Shown piece after piece: positions 8,917-15,645 of a stretch of 43,060 nucleotides of DNA. Position 1 is the stretch's first letter. Each line of letters opens with the position of its first letter. The notes beneath the pieces are model-generated. The model worked only from the letters and a program-made list of their open reading frames with translations, made no database searches and was not told the origin of the DNA. The stretch comes from Streptomyces sp. NRRL S-337. Its GTDB lineage: Bacteria; Actinomycetota; Actinomycetes; Streptomycetales; Streptomycetaceae. Location: NCBI RefSeq assembly GCF_000720175.1, contig NZ_JOIX01000081.1, positions 1-43,060 on the forward strand, written 5' to 3'. Made by a program: the position numbers and the translations under genes.

Positions 8917-8937
8917 GTGAATCAGCGAATGCGATAG
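8917..8937 (+). CDS. Candidate leader peptide VNQRMR under the SAM-IV riboswitch
   Basis: GTG at 8917 opens a six-codon frame ending in TAG at 8935-8937. The encoded peptide is (V/M)NQRMR. The evidence for translation is placement: GAGGGAG lies 7-8 bases upstream at ideal spacing and is the element masked by the riboswitch platform. The next real gene starts 134 bp later in another frame. The peptide contains Met but no Cys. It could be a translated leader that couples SAM sensing to downstream transcription, or the remnant of a lost gene start. The product itself need have no function. Confidence 0.5.
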   Translation: MNQRMR

Positions 8938-9071
8938 GGCTCGACGGCCCCTTTTCCACACCCTTTTTCCTTTTCACGCTGCGTCCCGCGCCGCGCGCTT
9001 CCGCACACCCGAAAGCGCCGCACGCGCCCCTTCCTCGCAGCGAATTCGCTTACGCCTCACGGGAGTTCGCC
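8938..9071 (+). other. Leader between the small ORF and the aminotransferase: short hairpin and C-rich, G-poor tract
   Basis: GGGC and GCCC flank a short loop right after the small ORF's TAG and are followed by CTTTTCC, a weak terminator-like element. Then 8947-9000 is rich in C and T and poor in G, unlike the surrounding DNA, and resembles a Rho-utilisation region. GGGAG at 9061-9065 is the ribosome binding site for the aminotransferase. No promoter is obvious. Confidence 0.5.
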
Positions 9072-10520
9072 ATGTCCGTTTCCGCCGTTGCCGCCGACCG
9101 TTCCGTCTGTGCCCCGCTGCCGGTCCTCGGCCGGGACGTCCTGGTCCCGCTCGTGACCGGCGGCGAGGTCGACTACGCCGCGCTGGACTACGCCGCCAGC
9201 GCCCCGGCACTGCAGCGGGTCTGGGACGACGTGGCCGCCTACGCCCCCTACTACGGCAGCGTGCACCGCGGCGCCGGATACCTCTCGCAGCTCTCCACCG
9301 ACCTCTTCGAGAACAGCCGCCGCACGATCGCGGAATTCCTCGGCTGCCGCGCCGACGACCAGGTCGTCCTCACCCGCTCCACCACCGACTCGCTGAACCT
9401 GCTCGCCGCCGTACTCCCGCAGAACACCCGGGTGTTCGTCTTCGAGACCGAGCACCACGCGTCGCTGCTGCCGTGGGAACAGCGCGCCGACCTGACGGTC
9501 ACCTACCTCAACGCCCCGCGCACCCCGGAGCAGGCCGTCGCGACCGTGGAGCGCGCGCTCGCCGACCGCGAGCCCTGCTCCGCTTCCGGGGACTCGGTGA
9601 AGAGCGGAGGCGGAGCGCAGCGGAGCGGCCCGGCCCTGGTCTGCGTCACCGGCGCCTCCAACGTCACCGGCGAACTGTGGCCGGTCCGCGAACTGGCCGC
9701 CGCGGCGCATGCGCACGGCGCCCGGATCGTCCTCGACGCCGCGCAGCTCGCCCCGCACCACCCCGTCGACGTCGCCGAACTGGACGTCGACTGGGTCGCC
9801 TTCTCCGGCCACAAGCTGTACGCGCCGTTCGGCGCCGGGGTCCTGGCCGGCCGCGCCGACTGGCTCCAGGACGCCGACCCGTACCTGGCGGGCGGCGGCG
9901 CCAGCCGCACGGTCTCGCGCCGCACCGACGGCGGCGTCGACGTCGAGTGGCACACCACGGCCGCCCGGCACGAGGCCGGTTCGCCCAACGTCATCGGCGC
10001 CTACGCCATCGCCTCCGCCTGCAAGGCGCTCACCGAGGCGGGCTTCGACACGCTCGTCGCCCGCGAGCAGGAGCTGATCGCGCGGGTCCGCGCGGGGCTG
10101 GCCGAGGTCCCCGAGGTGCGCGTCCTGTCCCTCTTCGGCGACGACGCCCCGCGCGTCGGCGTGCTCTCCTTCGTGGTGGACGGCTGGAACAGCTCCCACT
10201 TCGCGGCCGCGCTCTCCGCCGAGTACGGCATCGGCGTCCGCGACGGCCTCTTCTGCGCGCACCCGCTCGTCCGCACCCTGCTTGGCACCGACCCGCAGGA
10301 GCCCGGCGAGTGCGGCGCCCCCGACGCGGCCCCCGGCGAACTCGCCCAGCCTTCGGCCGGGGGGACCCCCGCCCTAAACGCCATCCGCGTCTCCTTCGGC
10401 GCCGGCACCCCCGACGAACACGTCGACCGCTTCCTGCGCGCGGTCAAGGAACTCGTCTCCGACGGCGCCCGCTGGAACTACCGCACGGAGAACGGCCGTT
10501 GCGTGGCGGCTGACGCTTGA
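9072..10520 (+). CDS. Class V aminotransferase, cysteine desulfurase-like, SAM-IV controlled
   Basis: A 482-residue PLP enzyme of the NifS/SufS-like class V fold. Visible motifs are ETEHHASLLPW (family His stacking on PLP), VTGASNVTGELWPV, VLDAAQLAPHHPVDV and the Schiff-base lysine Lys248 in FSGHKLYAPFG. The C-terminus has RVSFGAGTPDEHVDRF. Control by a SAM-sensing riboswitch points to sulfur amino acid metabolism. Whether it desulfurates cysteine or acts on another substrate cannot be read here; I do not see the usual active-site Cys loop. Two stretches, near residues 169-185 and 415-437, are low-complexity insertions coded by GC-rich inverted repeats. ATG 9072 has GGGAG six bases upstream. 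Confidence 0.88.
   Translation: MSVSAVAADRSVCAPLPVLGRDVLVPLVTGGEVDYAALDYAASAPALQRVWDDVAAYAPYYGSVHRGAGYLSQLSTDLFENSRRTIAEFLGCRADDQVVLTRSTTDSLNLLAAVLPQNTRVFVFETEHHASLLPWEQRADLTVTYLNAPRTPEQAVATVERALADREPCSASGDSVKSGGGAQRSGPALVCVTGASNVTGELWPVRELAAAAHAHGARIVLDAAQLAPHHPVDVAELDVDWVAFSGHKLYAPFGAGVLAGRADWLQDADPYLAGGGASRTVSRRTDGGVDVEWHTTAARHEAGSPNVIGAYAIASACKALTEAGFDTLVAREQELIARVRAGLAEVPEVRVLSLFGDDAPRVGVLSFVVDGWNSSHFAAALSAEYGIGVRDGLFCAHPLVRTLLGTDPQEPGECGAPDAAPGELAQPSAGGTPALNAIRVSFGAGTPDEHVDRFLRAVKELVSDGARWNYRTENGRCVAADA
9577..9626 (+). repeat. Inverted-repeat insertion inside the aminotransferase gene
   Basis: GCTCCGC at 9577-9583 is matched by GCGGAGC at 9610-9616 and again at 9620-9626, and CTCCGCT/AGCGGAG also pair. 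In frame this encodes a Ser/Gly-rich linker that interrupts an otherwise compact fold. It looks like a small dispersed palindromic element that kept the frame. Confidence 0.6.
10345..10370 (+). repeat. Second palindromic insertion inside the aminotransferase gene
   Basis: CCCAGCC-TTC-GGCCGGG followed by GGACCCCC resembles the small dispersed hairpin element common in Streptomyces genomes (CCCAGxCTTCGxCTGGGGG type). It encodes a Pro/Ser/Gly/Thr stretch before the conserved C-terminal segment, and uses the rare codon CTA immediately afterwards. Confidence 0.55.
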
Positions 10521-10524
10521 TCCC

Positions 10525-10700
10525 CACGTACCTGGCTGTCCCGCCGCGGGGCGCTGCGCTTTGCGCACCCCGTACGTACTTGGCCGTCCCGCCGCGGGTG
10601 TTGTTCGCCGTTGCGCCTGCGGCGGGCTGGGTTTGTGTTGGGTGCGGTGACGGGCCTCCGGGGCCTTGTTCGTGGACTGCTGTCGCTTTACGTCCACACG
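10525..10700 (+). repeat. Modular intergenic repeat, array A
   Basis: Two units built on ACGTAC-TGG-TGTCCCGCCGCGGG are followed by a CGCCGTTGCGCCTGCGGCGGGCTGGG block. A tail with GGTGCGGTGACGGGCCTCCGGGGCC follows, and then a hairpin of GTGGAC and GTCCAC. It starts 4 bp after the aminotransferase stop. Array C (42779-42990) repeats the same order almost base for base, and array B (10857-11057) is its inverted relative. I see no gene in 10521-11074. Confidence 0.85.
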
Positions 10701-10856
10701 AGTGCCCCTTGCAGGGCCTCAACTCGCAGGCTGGGGAGGGTATTCCCGACACCACCCCACGACGCAACGTGCACCCGGGACGACGACGCTCAGCCCCACC
10801 GGCCTCCCAACCCCCCACTCACGGGAGGGGACAGACCGGAGGACGAAGTCTGTAGG

Positions 10857-11057
10857 GCTGTCACCGCACCCGACAAACAAACGCCCGCCGCAGGCGCAAC
10901 GGCGAGACGCCCCGCGGCGGGACGGCCAAGTACGTGCGGGGGCGCCGCAAAGCGCAACGGCGAGCAACACCCGCGGCGGGACGGCCAGCTACGTGCGGGG
11001 CGCCGCAAAGCGCAACGGCGAGTAAGCCCCGTGGCGGGAAAGCCAGCTACGTGGGCC
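10857..11057 (-). repeat. Modular intergenic repeat, array B (inverted)
   Basis: Read on the minus strand, three ~65 bp units of the form ACGTA(G/C)(C/T)TGGC-TCCCGCC-CGGG-CGCCGTTGCGCTTTGCGGCGCC are followed by the CCTGCGGCGGG block and the GGTGCGGTGACAG tail. Over about 47 bp one unit differs from array A at only four positions. It lies just after the stop of the RAM-domain gene, so arrays A and B face each other across about 155 bp of unique sequence (10701-10856) in which I see no gene. Confidence 0.85.
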
Positions 11058-11074
11058 CGAGGCCGAGCGCAGCG

Positions 11075-11356
11075 CTACGCGTCCAGGCCGATCGCGAAAG
11101 CGGCCTCGAGGTCGTGCTGCGAGTAGGTGCGGAAGGCGATGTGCGTCTCCGTGGAGGCGACGCCGGGGATCTTGCTGATGCGGCCGGGGATGACGTCCGC
11201 GAGGTCATCGTGCTTGGCGACGCGGACCATCGCGATCAGGTCGTGCGCGCCGGTGACGGAGTAGACCTCGCTGACCCCTTCCAGCGCGGCGATCTTCTCG
11301 GCGATCTCCGGGATCTGGTCCACGCTGGTCTTGATGAGCACGATCGACGTGATCAC
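11075..11356 (-). CDS. Stand-alone RAM (Lrp/AsnC ligand-binding) domain protein
   Basis: A 93-residue protein that corresponds to the C-terminal ligand-binding half of Lrp/AsnC regulators, with no DNA-binding helix-turn-helix. The beta-alpha-beta-beta-alpha-beta pattern is clear: SIVLIKT, then EIAEKIAAL, VSEVYSVTGAHDLIAMV, and IPGVASTETHIAF. The VTGAHDLIAMV strand is the family's effector-binding and oligomerisation element. Stand-alone RAM proteins may bind amino acids or pair with full-length regulators; the ligand here is unknown. The GTG start at 11356 overlaps the rhomboid stop (GTGA), so the two are translationally coupled. Confidence 0.88.
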   Translation of the reverse strand: MITSIVLIKTSVDQIPEIAEKIAALEGVSEVYSVTGAHDLIAMVRVAKHDDLADVIPGRISKIPGVASTETHIAFRTYSQHDLEAAFAIGLDA

Positions 11357-12195
11357 GGCTGGCTCTCTCCCTCATTCGCCCGGACGTTCCCGCTGGTGGA
11401 CCCCACACTATCCCTCCGGTACCGCAGCCATGCGTAGAGGAAGCCGAGGGCGAAGCCGATGACGTGGGCGAGGTAGGCGACGCCGGGGCCGTTGGGGTCG
11501 TCCTGGGCGGCCTGCCATTGGAGGAAGAACCAGAACAACAGGACGACCCAGGCGGGGAAGCGCAGCGGGAGGAAGAAGAGGAAGGGGAAGACGCTGGTGA
11601 CCCGGGCCCGGGGGAAGAGGTACAGGAAGGCGCCGAGGATGCCGGCGATCGAGCCGGAGGCACCCACCAGCGTCTGGCCCGAGGCGGCGTGCGCGGCCGC
11701 GTAGCCGAGCAGCGCCAGGTAGCCGATGATGAGGTAGAAGGCCGCAAACGGCAGCCGGCCCATCCGCGCCTCGGCCATGCCGCCGAAGACGTAGAGAAAC
11801 AGCATGTTGCCGAGCAGATGCAGCCAGCTGCCGTGGACGAACAGCGCGGAGAGCGGGGTGATCAGCGCCCGCAGGGAACCGCTCCACAGCTCCACGGGGA
11901 CCACGCCCCACCGCTCGAAGTACGCGGTCTGGGCCCGCAGCAGCGCGTCGCCGGTGCCGTACGTCCGGTTCAGGCCCGAGGCGGGGCCGATCACGAAGAC
12001 CGCACAGCACAGGGCGATCAGCACGTTCGTCAGCCGGGAGAACACCGCGGCCAGGGCCCGGGCCGGATGCGTCGGGCGGGGGAGCGGGCCGGAGGAGCGC
12101 GGCGTACGGAAGAAGAGGCGGGAAAGGGGAGAACGAGAAGAACGAAAAGAGCGGGGAGAGCGGGGAGAACGGGGTGGGGGGGCCGGCGCCGTCAT
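11353..12195 (-). CDS. Rhomboid family intramembrane serine protease
   Basis: A 280-residue polytopic protein. The rhomboid signature is complete: HLLGN with Asn130 near residues 126-130, the nucleophile Ser180 in GASGSIAG, and the base His244 in YLAHVIGFALG. About six helices span residues 52-265. The N-terminal ~50 residues are cytoplasmic, Pro/Arg/Ser-rich and coded by a nearly pure polypurine tract on the plus strand. ATG 12195 is the only good start before the first helix. The same frame stays open far upstream, but that part is antisense to the NYN gene. The gene overlaps the RAM-domain gene, an arrangement whose meaning is unknown. Confidence 0.92.
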   Translation of the reverse strand: MTAPAPPPRSPRSPRSFRSSRSPLSRLFFRTPRSSGPLPRPTHPARALAAVFSRLTNVLIALCCAVFVIGPASGLNRTYGTGDALLRAQTAYFERWGVVPVELWSGSLRALITPLSALFVHGSWLHLLGNMLFLYVFGGMAEARMGRLPFAAFYLIIGYLALLGYAAAHAASGQTLVGASGSIAGILGAFLYLFPRARVTSVFPFLFFLPLRFPAWVVLLFWFFLQWQAAQDDPNGPGVAYLAHVIGFALGFLYAWLRYRRDSVGSTSGNVRANEGESQP

Positions 12196-12387
12196 GAAGT
12201 GATCATGGCGTAATGCGGGCAATCGGGACAGAGTGCCTCGCCGCGTCCCGGCTCCCGGGCAGCGCCGCACCCGCCCCCCATCAGGCCGTAGGGTTGCAGG
12301 CAGTACTTTGCGTACTTCCGCAGTCCGACGGCGCACCGCGTGAACGGCGCAGCAGCACGACCGACGACCACGAAAGAGGACGACACG

Positions 12388-12627
12388 ATGGCTGTTCCCC
12401 TGCCGACGGCCGAAACCCGGTGGCGCTGCACGCTGTGCGGCAACCTCACCCGTTTCGATGTGACCCGCCAGGCCAAGGTCGTGGAGTACGTCCACCTGGA
12501 TCTGGCCGGCGAGCCCAAGGTGGAGGAGCGCGAGGTCCTCAGTGAGAGCATCGAGTCCGTGCGCTGCCGCTGGTGCAACGCGGTCGACCAGATCGAATTG
12601 GTGGACCGGCCGGGCGCGAGCGCCTGA
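12388..12627 (+). CDS. Small zinc-ribbon protein
   Basis: A 79-residue protein with two CXXC knuckles, C14-T-L-C17 and C60-R-W-C63, spaced for one structural zinc. The strand between is acidic. The family is not one I can name; small proteins like this are common in Streptomyces. ATG 12388 is chosen because AGAGGA lies eight bases upstream; an earlier in-frame ATG at 12340 lacks a site. The NYN gene follows after 18 bp, so the two are likely one transcript. A TAGGGT at 12289-12294 is a possible -10 element. Confidence 0.8.
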   Translation: MAVPLPTAETRWRCTLCGNLTRFDVTRQAKVVEYVHLDLAGEPKVEEREVLSESIESVRCRWCNAVDQIELVDRPGASA

Positions 12628-12645
12628 GATCGGAGCGATGCAGCC

Positions 12646-14019
12646 GTGGTGGACCGTCCAGAAGGGGAGCCGGGGGCCGAGCGTCATGACGTACCCGAGG
12701 GTGCGGCGGACGAGGTGCTCGACCGACCGCTGCCCGAGGGCGTACGGCGCCGGGTCGTGGCGCTCACCGCGGAGTCGTTCGGTGCGCTGACCGTCGCCGA
12801 ACTCCCGCCACCGCTGCGGCAGTACGCCCGGTTCACCCCCACCCGCCGGGCGAAGTTCGCCGGGAACGCGATGGCCGCTGCGCTGGAGAGCGACGCGGTC
12901 TTCCGGCAGCGGATCGCGGGGAAGCTGCGCGAGGCCCAGCCGGAGCTGGCCGAGGCGCTGGAGAGCGGCACCCCGCCGGCCGCCGCCGATCCGCTCGACG
13001 TCGCCGCGGCCGCCTATGTGCTGCGCCCGGACGGCTGGGTGAAGCTGGTCGCGGCGGCCGGTGAGGAGGCGCAGCGGGCGCGTGACGAGCGGGCCGGCGC
13101 GGAGGCCGAGCGGGAGCTGGCCCGGCTGCGTGAGGAACTGGCGCAGGCGCGCGGCGAGGCGCGTACGGAGACCGAGCGGATCCGGGGCGACCTGGAGGCC
13201 GCCCGCCGGGAGAACGAGTCGCTGCGCCGCAAGCTGCGCAGTGCGCTCAGCGACGTCAAGCGCGGGGAGGCGGCGGTCCGCAAGGCCGAGGCCGCGCTGG
13301 TCGACGCGCGGGACCGGGCGTCGACGGAGAAGACCGCGGCGGACAGCGAGGTGCGCCGGCTCAAGGCCCGGATCGCCGAGGCCGAGGCCGCGCTGGAGAC
13401 CAGCCGGCGGGCCGCCCGCGAGGGGCGCAGCGTCGAGGACATGCGGCTGCGTCTGCTGTTGGACACGGTGCTGGACGCCGCCCAGGGGCTGCGGCGCGAG
13501 CTGGCGCTGCCGCCCGCCAGCGTCCATCCGGCCGACACCGTCGAGGCGGTCGCGCCGGGCCGGATGACGCCGAAGGACATCGCGACGCGTGCGCTGTCCG
13601 AGATGGACCCCGCGTTGCTGGACCAGCTTCTGGCGCTGCCTCAGGCGCATTTGGTGGTGGACGGCTACAACGTCACCAAAACCGGCTATCCGACCATGCC
13701 GCTCGACAAGCAGCGGCTGCGGCTGCTGGGCGGGCTCGCGGTGCTGGCGGCGCAGACCGGTGCGGAGATGACCTGTGTCTTCGACGGTGCGGAGCTGGCG
13801 GCGCCGGTGCTGCTCGCGCCACCGCGGGGCGTAAGGGTCCTTTTCAGCAAACCGGGCGTAACGGCCGATGAGTTGATTCGTCAGCTGGTACGGGCCGAAC
13901 CGCCCGGCCGGCCGGTCGTGGTGGTCTCCACGGACCGCGAGGTGGCGGACGGCGTGGCCAAGGCCGGCGCCCGTCCGGTCGCATCGGCCCTGCTGCTCAA
14001 GCGACTTGCCCGTACGTGA
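12646..14019 (+). CDS. Coiled-coil protein with C-terminal NYN (YacP-like) nuclease domain
   Basis: A 457-residue protein. The N-terminal 110 residues form a helical domain. Residues about 130-275 are a long charged heptad coiled coil (repeated Glu/Arg/Ala). Residues about 330-457 are a NYN/PIN-like domain: LVVDGYNVTKTGYP carries the family's first acidic residue, MTCVFDGAEL the second, and VVVVSTDREVADG the third. Proteins of this build are annotated as RNA-binding or putative ribonucleases; the RNA target is unknown. GTG 12646 has GGAG about ten bases upstream. A perfect palindrome TTCCGGCCGGAA lies 19 bp after the stop (14038-14049) and may help termination. Confidence 0.87.
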   Translation: MVDRPEGEPGAERHDVPEGAADEVLDRPLPEGVRRRVVALTAESFGALTVAELPPPLRQYARFTPTRRAKFAGNAMAAALESDAVFRQRIAGKLREAQPELAEALESGTPPAAADPLDVAAAAYVLRPDGWVKLVAAAGEEAQRARDERAGAEAERELARLREELAQARGEARTETERIRGDLEAARRENESLRRKLRSALSDVKRGEAAVRKAEAALVDARDRASTEKTAADSEVRRLKARIAEAEAALETSRRAAREGRSVEDMRLRLLLDTVLDAAQGLRRELALPPASVHPADTVEAVAPGRMTPKDIATRALSEMDPALLDQLLALPQAHLVVDGYNVTKTGYPTMPLDKQRLRLLGGLAVLAAQTGAEMTCVFDGAELAAPVLLAPPRGVRVLFSKPGVTADELIRQLVRAEPPGRPVVVVSTDREVADGVAKAGARPVASALLLKRLART

Positions 14020-14330
14020 CGCCGGGACGGCAGTGCTTTCCGGCCGGAAGTAATTCGCTTGACCTGCGCGGCCAATCCGTATCTGAGCGTCAATTGGTGC
14101 TTACTGCCTGTGTGATGTTGGTAAAGAGTGGGGCTGGTGGCGCAGTTTTTTCCCCTGAGGATTTGAAGCGATCACAGCTCGGTTACTAAGGTCAGGGCCC
14201 GAGCCTTCATTAAGGTGATCATCCAACCGGGATGAACAGTGAAGGTACCGCCGAGTCCGCAGCGTTCCCGCGGAGCCGGGGTTCACCCCCCCACCCGGTA
14301 GGCGGCTGGAGGAAGAAGGAGCTCGCCCCC
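14020..14330 (+). promoter_or_regulatory. 311 bp leader and promoter region of the first NlpC/P60 gene
   Basis: No gene is visible. The region is less GC-rich than its surroundings. Possible promoter elements are TTGACC (14059-14064) with TATCTG (14080-14085), and TTGAAG (14163-14168) with TACTAA (14184-14189); both have short spacers. From about 14240 to the start codon the sequence can form several hairpins, including CCGC/GCGG and GGGGTTCACCCC. It ends in CACCCGGTAGGCGGC before the AAGGAG site. The tail resembles c-di-AMP (ydaO) riboswitches that precede Streptomyces wall hydrolases, but I could not find the rest of that core. Confidence 0.4.
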
Positions 14331-15356
14331 GTGGCGTCCCACCGTCGACCCAAGCAGCCGAGCCGTACTCGCGTCACCGTGCTCACCGCCACCGCCGCGG
14401 CGGCCGTCGCCCTGTCGTCCCAGGTCGCCCAGGCCGACCCCCACCAGTCGAAGAAGGACGTCAAGTCCGAGGTCGACAAGCTCTACAACGAGGCGGAGCA
14501 GGCCACCGAGAAGTACGACGGTGTCAAGGAGCAGCAGGACAAGCTCCAGAAGGAGGTCGACGACCTCCAGGACAAGGTCGCCCGTGGGCAGGGCGAGCTG
14601 AACCAGCTCCGCAAGAGCGTGGGTGCGGTCGCCTCCGGCCAGTACCGCAGCGGGTCCATCGACCCCTCGGTCCAGCTCTTCCTCTCCGGTGACCCGGACA
14701 GCTACCTCGACAAGGCCGCCACCCTCGACCAGTTGAGCGGCAAGCAGGCCGAGCAGCTCAAGGTCATCGCGGAGAAGCAGCGCCGGCTCGCCCAGGAGCG
14801 CGCCGAGGCCGCGGCCAAGATCAAGGACCTCGCCGACACCCGTAAGGCGCTCGGCGACAAGAAGGACGAGATCAAGGGCAAGCTCGCCAAGGCGCAGGCG
14901 CTGCTCAACTCCATGACCGCCAAGGAGCGGGCGGCCATGCAGGCCAAGGAGGACCGCGCCAACCGCAGCAACGACCGGGTCAACCTCGGTGACGACGTGC
15001 CTGCTTCGCAGCGCGGTGCGGCCGCCCTCGCCGCCGCCCAGTCCAAGATTGGTTCGCCCTACGTCTGGGGCGCCACCGGCCCGTCGTCCTTCGACTGCTC
15101 CGGTCTGACCTCCTGGGCCTACGCACAGGCCGGCCAGTCGCTGCCGCGCACCTCGCAGCAGCAGGCCAACGCCGGTACCCGGATCGCCTCGGAGAGCGCC
15201 CTCAAGCCCGGCGACCTGGTGCTCTTCTACAGCGACCTGCACCACATCGGCCTCTACGCCGGCAACGGCACGGTGCTGCACGCCCCGAAGCCCGGTGCCT
15301 CGGTGCGCTACGAGTCGATCAACAACATGCCGTTCGCGTTCGGCGTGCGGGTCTGA
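14331..15356 (+). CDS. Secreted NlpC/P60 peptidoglycan endopeptidase (copy 1)
   Basis: A 341-residue exported hydrolase. A signal peptide (Arg-rich start, hydrophobic 18-33, AQA-type cleavage) is followed by a long Lys/Glu/Gln-rich coiled coil (about 40-215), as in RipA- and Swl-type proteins. The NlpC/P60 domain comes last, with nucleophile Cys256 in FDCSGLTSW, His305 in HHIGLY, and a third polar residue in VLHAPKPG. It would cut stem peptides between D-Glu and the diamino acid. GTG 14331 is chosen from AAGGAG nine bases upstream; a longer frame from 14232 lacks a signal peptide at its start. It is a tandem paralogue of the next gene and shares its opening VASHRR. Confidence 0.93.
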   Translation: MASHRRPKQPSRTRVTVLTATAAAAVALSSQVAQADPHQSKKDVKSEVDKLYNEAEQATEKYDGVKEQQDKLQKEVDDLQDKVARGQGELNQLRKSVGAVASGQYRSGSIDPSVQLFLSGDPDSYLDKAATLDQLSGKQAEQLKVIAEKQRRLAQERAEAAAKIKDLADTRKALGDKKDEIKGKLAKAQALLNSMTAKERAAMQAKEDRANRSNDRVNLGDDVPASQRGAAALAAAQSKIGSPYVWGATGPSSFDCSGLTSWAYAQAGQSLPRTSQQQANAGTRIASESALKPGDLVLFYSDLHHIGLYAGNGTVLHAPKPGASVRYESINNMPFAFGVRV

Positions 15357-15478
15357 GAACGCACGGGGCTGCTGTTCACCGGTGTGACCAATGCGCCGGT
15401 GTACGGGTCTGAAAAGCCTCACAAACCTCTCAACCTGCCGCCCGAACGGGCGAATTACGGCCTCCACGGCTGACCCGG

Positions 15479-15515
15479 CGCCCCGCCGGTGACCTGCACA
15501 GTCACCGGCGGGGCG
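15479..15515 (+). terminator. Hairpin terminator between the NlpC/P60 genes
   Basis: A perfect 15 bp stem (15479-15493 with 15501-15515) around a seven-base loop, followed by CTCTTT. It makes the two paralogues separate transcripts. Confidence 0.9.
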
Positions 15516-15645
15516 GCTCTTTGCGTACGAAATGGGGTCTTTGGTCGGTGTGGACCGGCGCCGTTACTGTCTGCCCTCGCAGCATCCGGTCACCGACCGC
15601 CCTCCCGGGCGGCAGGGGCTGCACAGGGGAAGGAGTGCGGCTCCC

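Noticed and set aside
10611..11126. Open frames across the 10521-11074 region encoding Arg/Pro/Ala-rich peptides
   Set aside because: They are translations of the modular repeats in several frames, have no ribosome binding sites and no domain features.
12302..12316. AGTAC-TTTGC-GTACT upstream of the zinc-ribbon gene, and a GTAC-containing repeat upstream of bfr, as MacR sites
   Set aside because: The MacR site as I recall it is TGAGTAC-N2-GTACTCA. The spacing here is five and seven bases and the outer bases do not match.
11353..13650. A 765-codon open frame on the minus strand running through the rhomboid gene into the NYN region
   Set aside because: Only the part from 12195 down encodes a rhomboid. 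The rest is antisense to the well-supported NYN gene and zinc-ribbon gene and is an artefact of high GC.
14240..14330. A complete c-di-AMP (ydaO-yuaA) riboswitch before the first NlpC/P60 gene
   Set aside because: Only the tail resembles the family; the GGGTGAA and CCGAATCC core elements are missing by eye. It is kept only as a structured leader.
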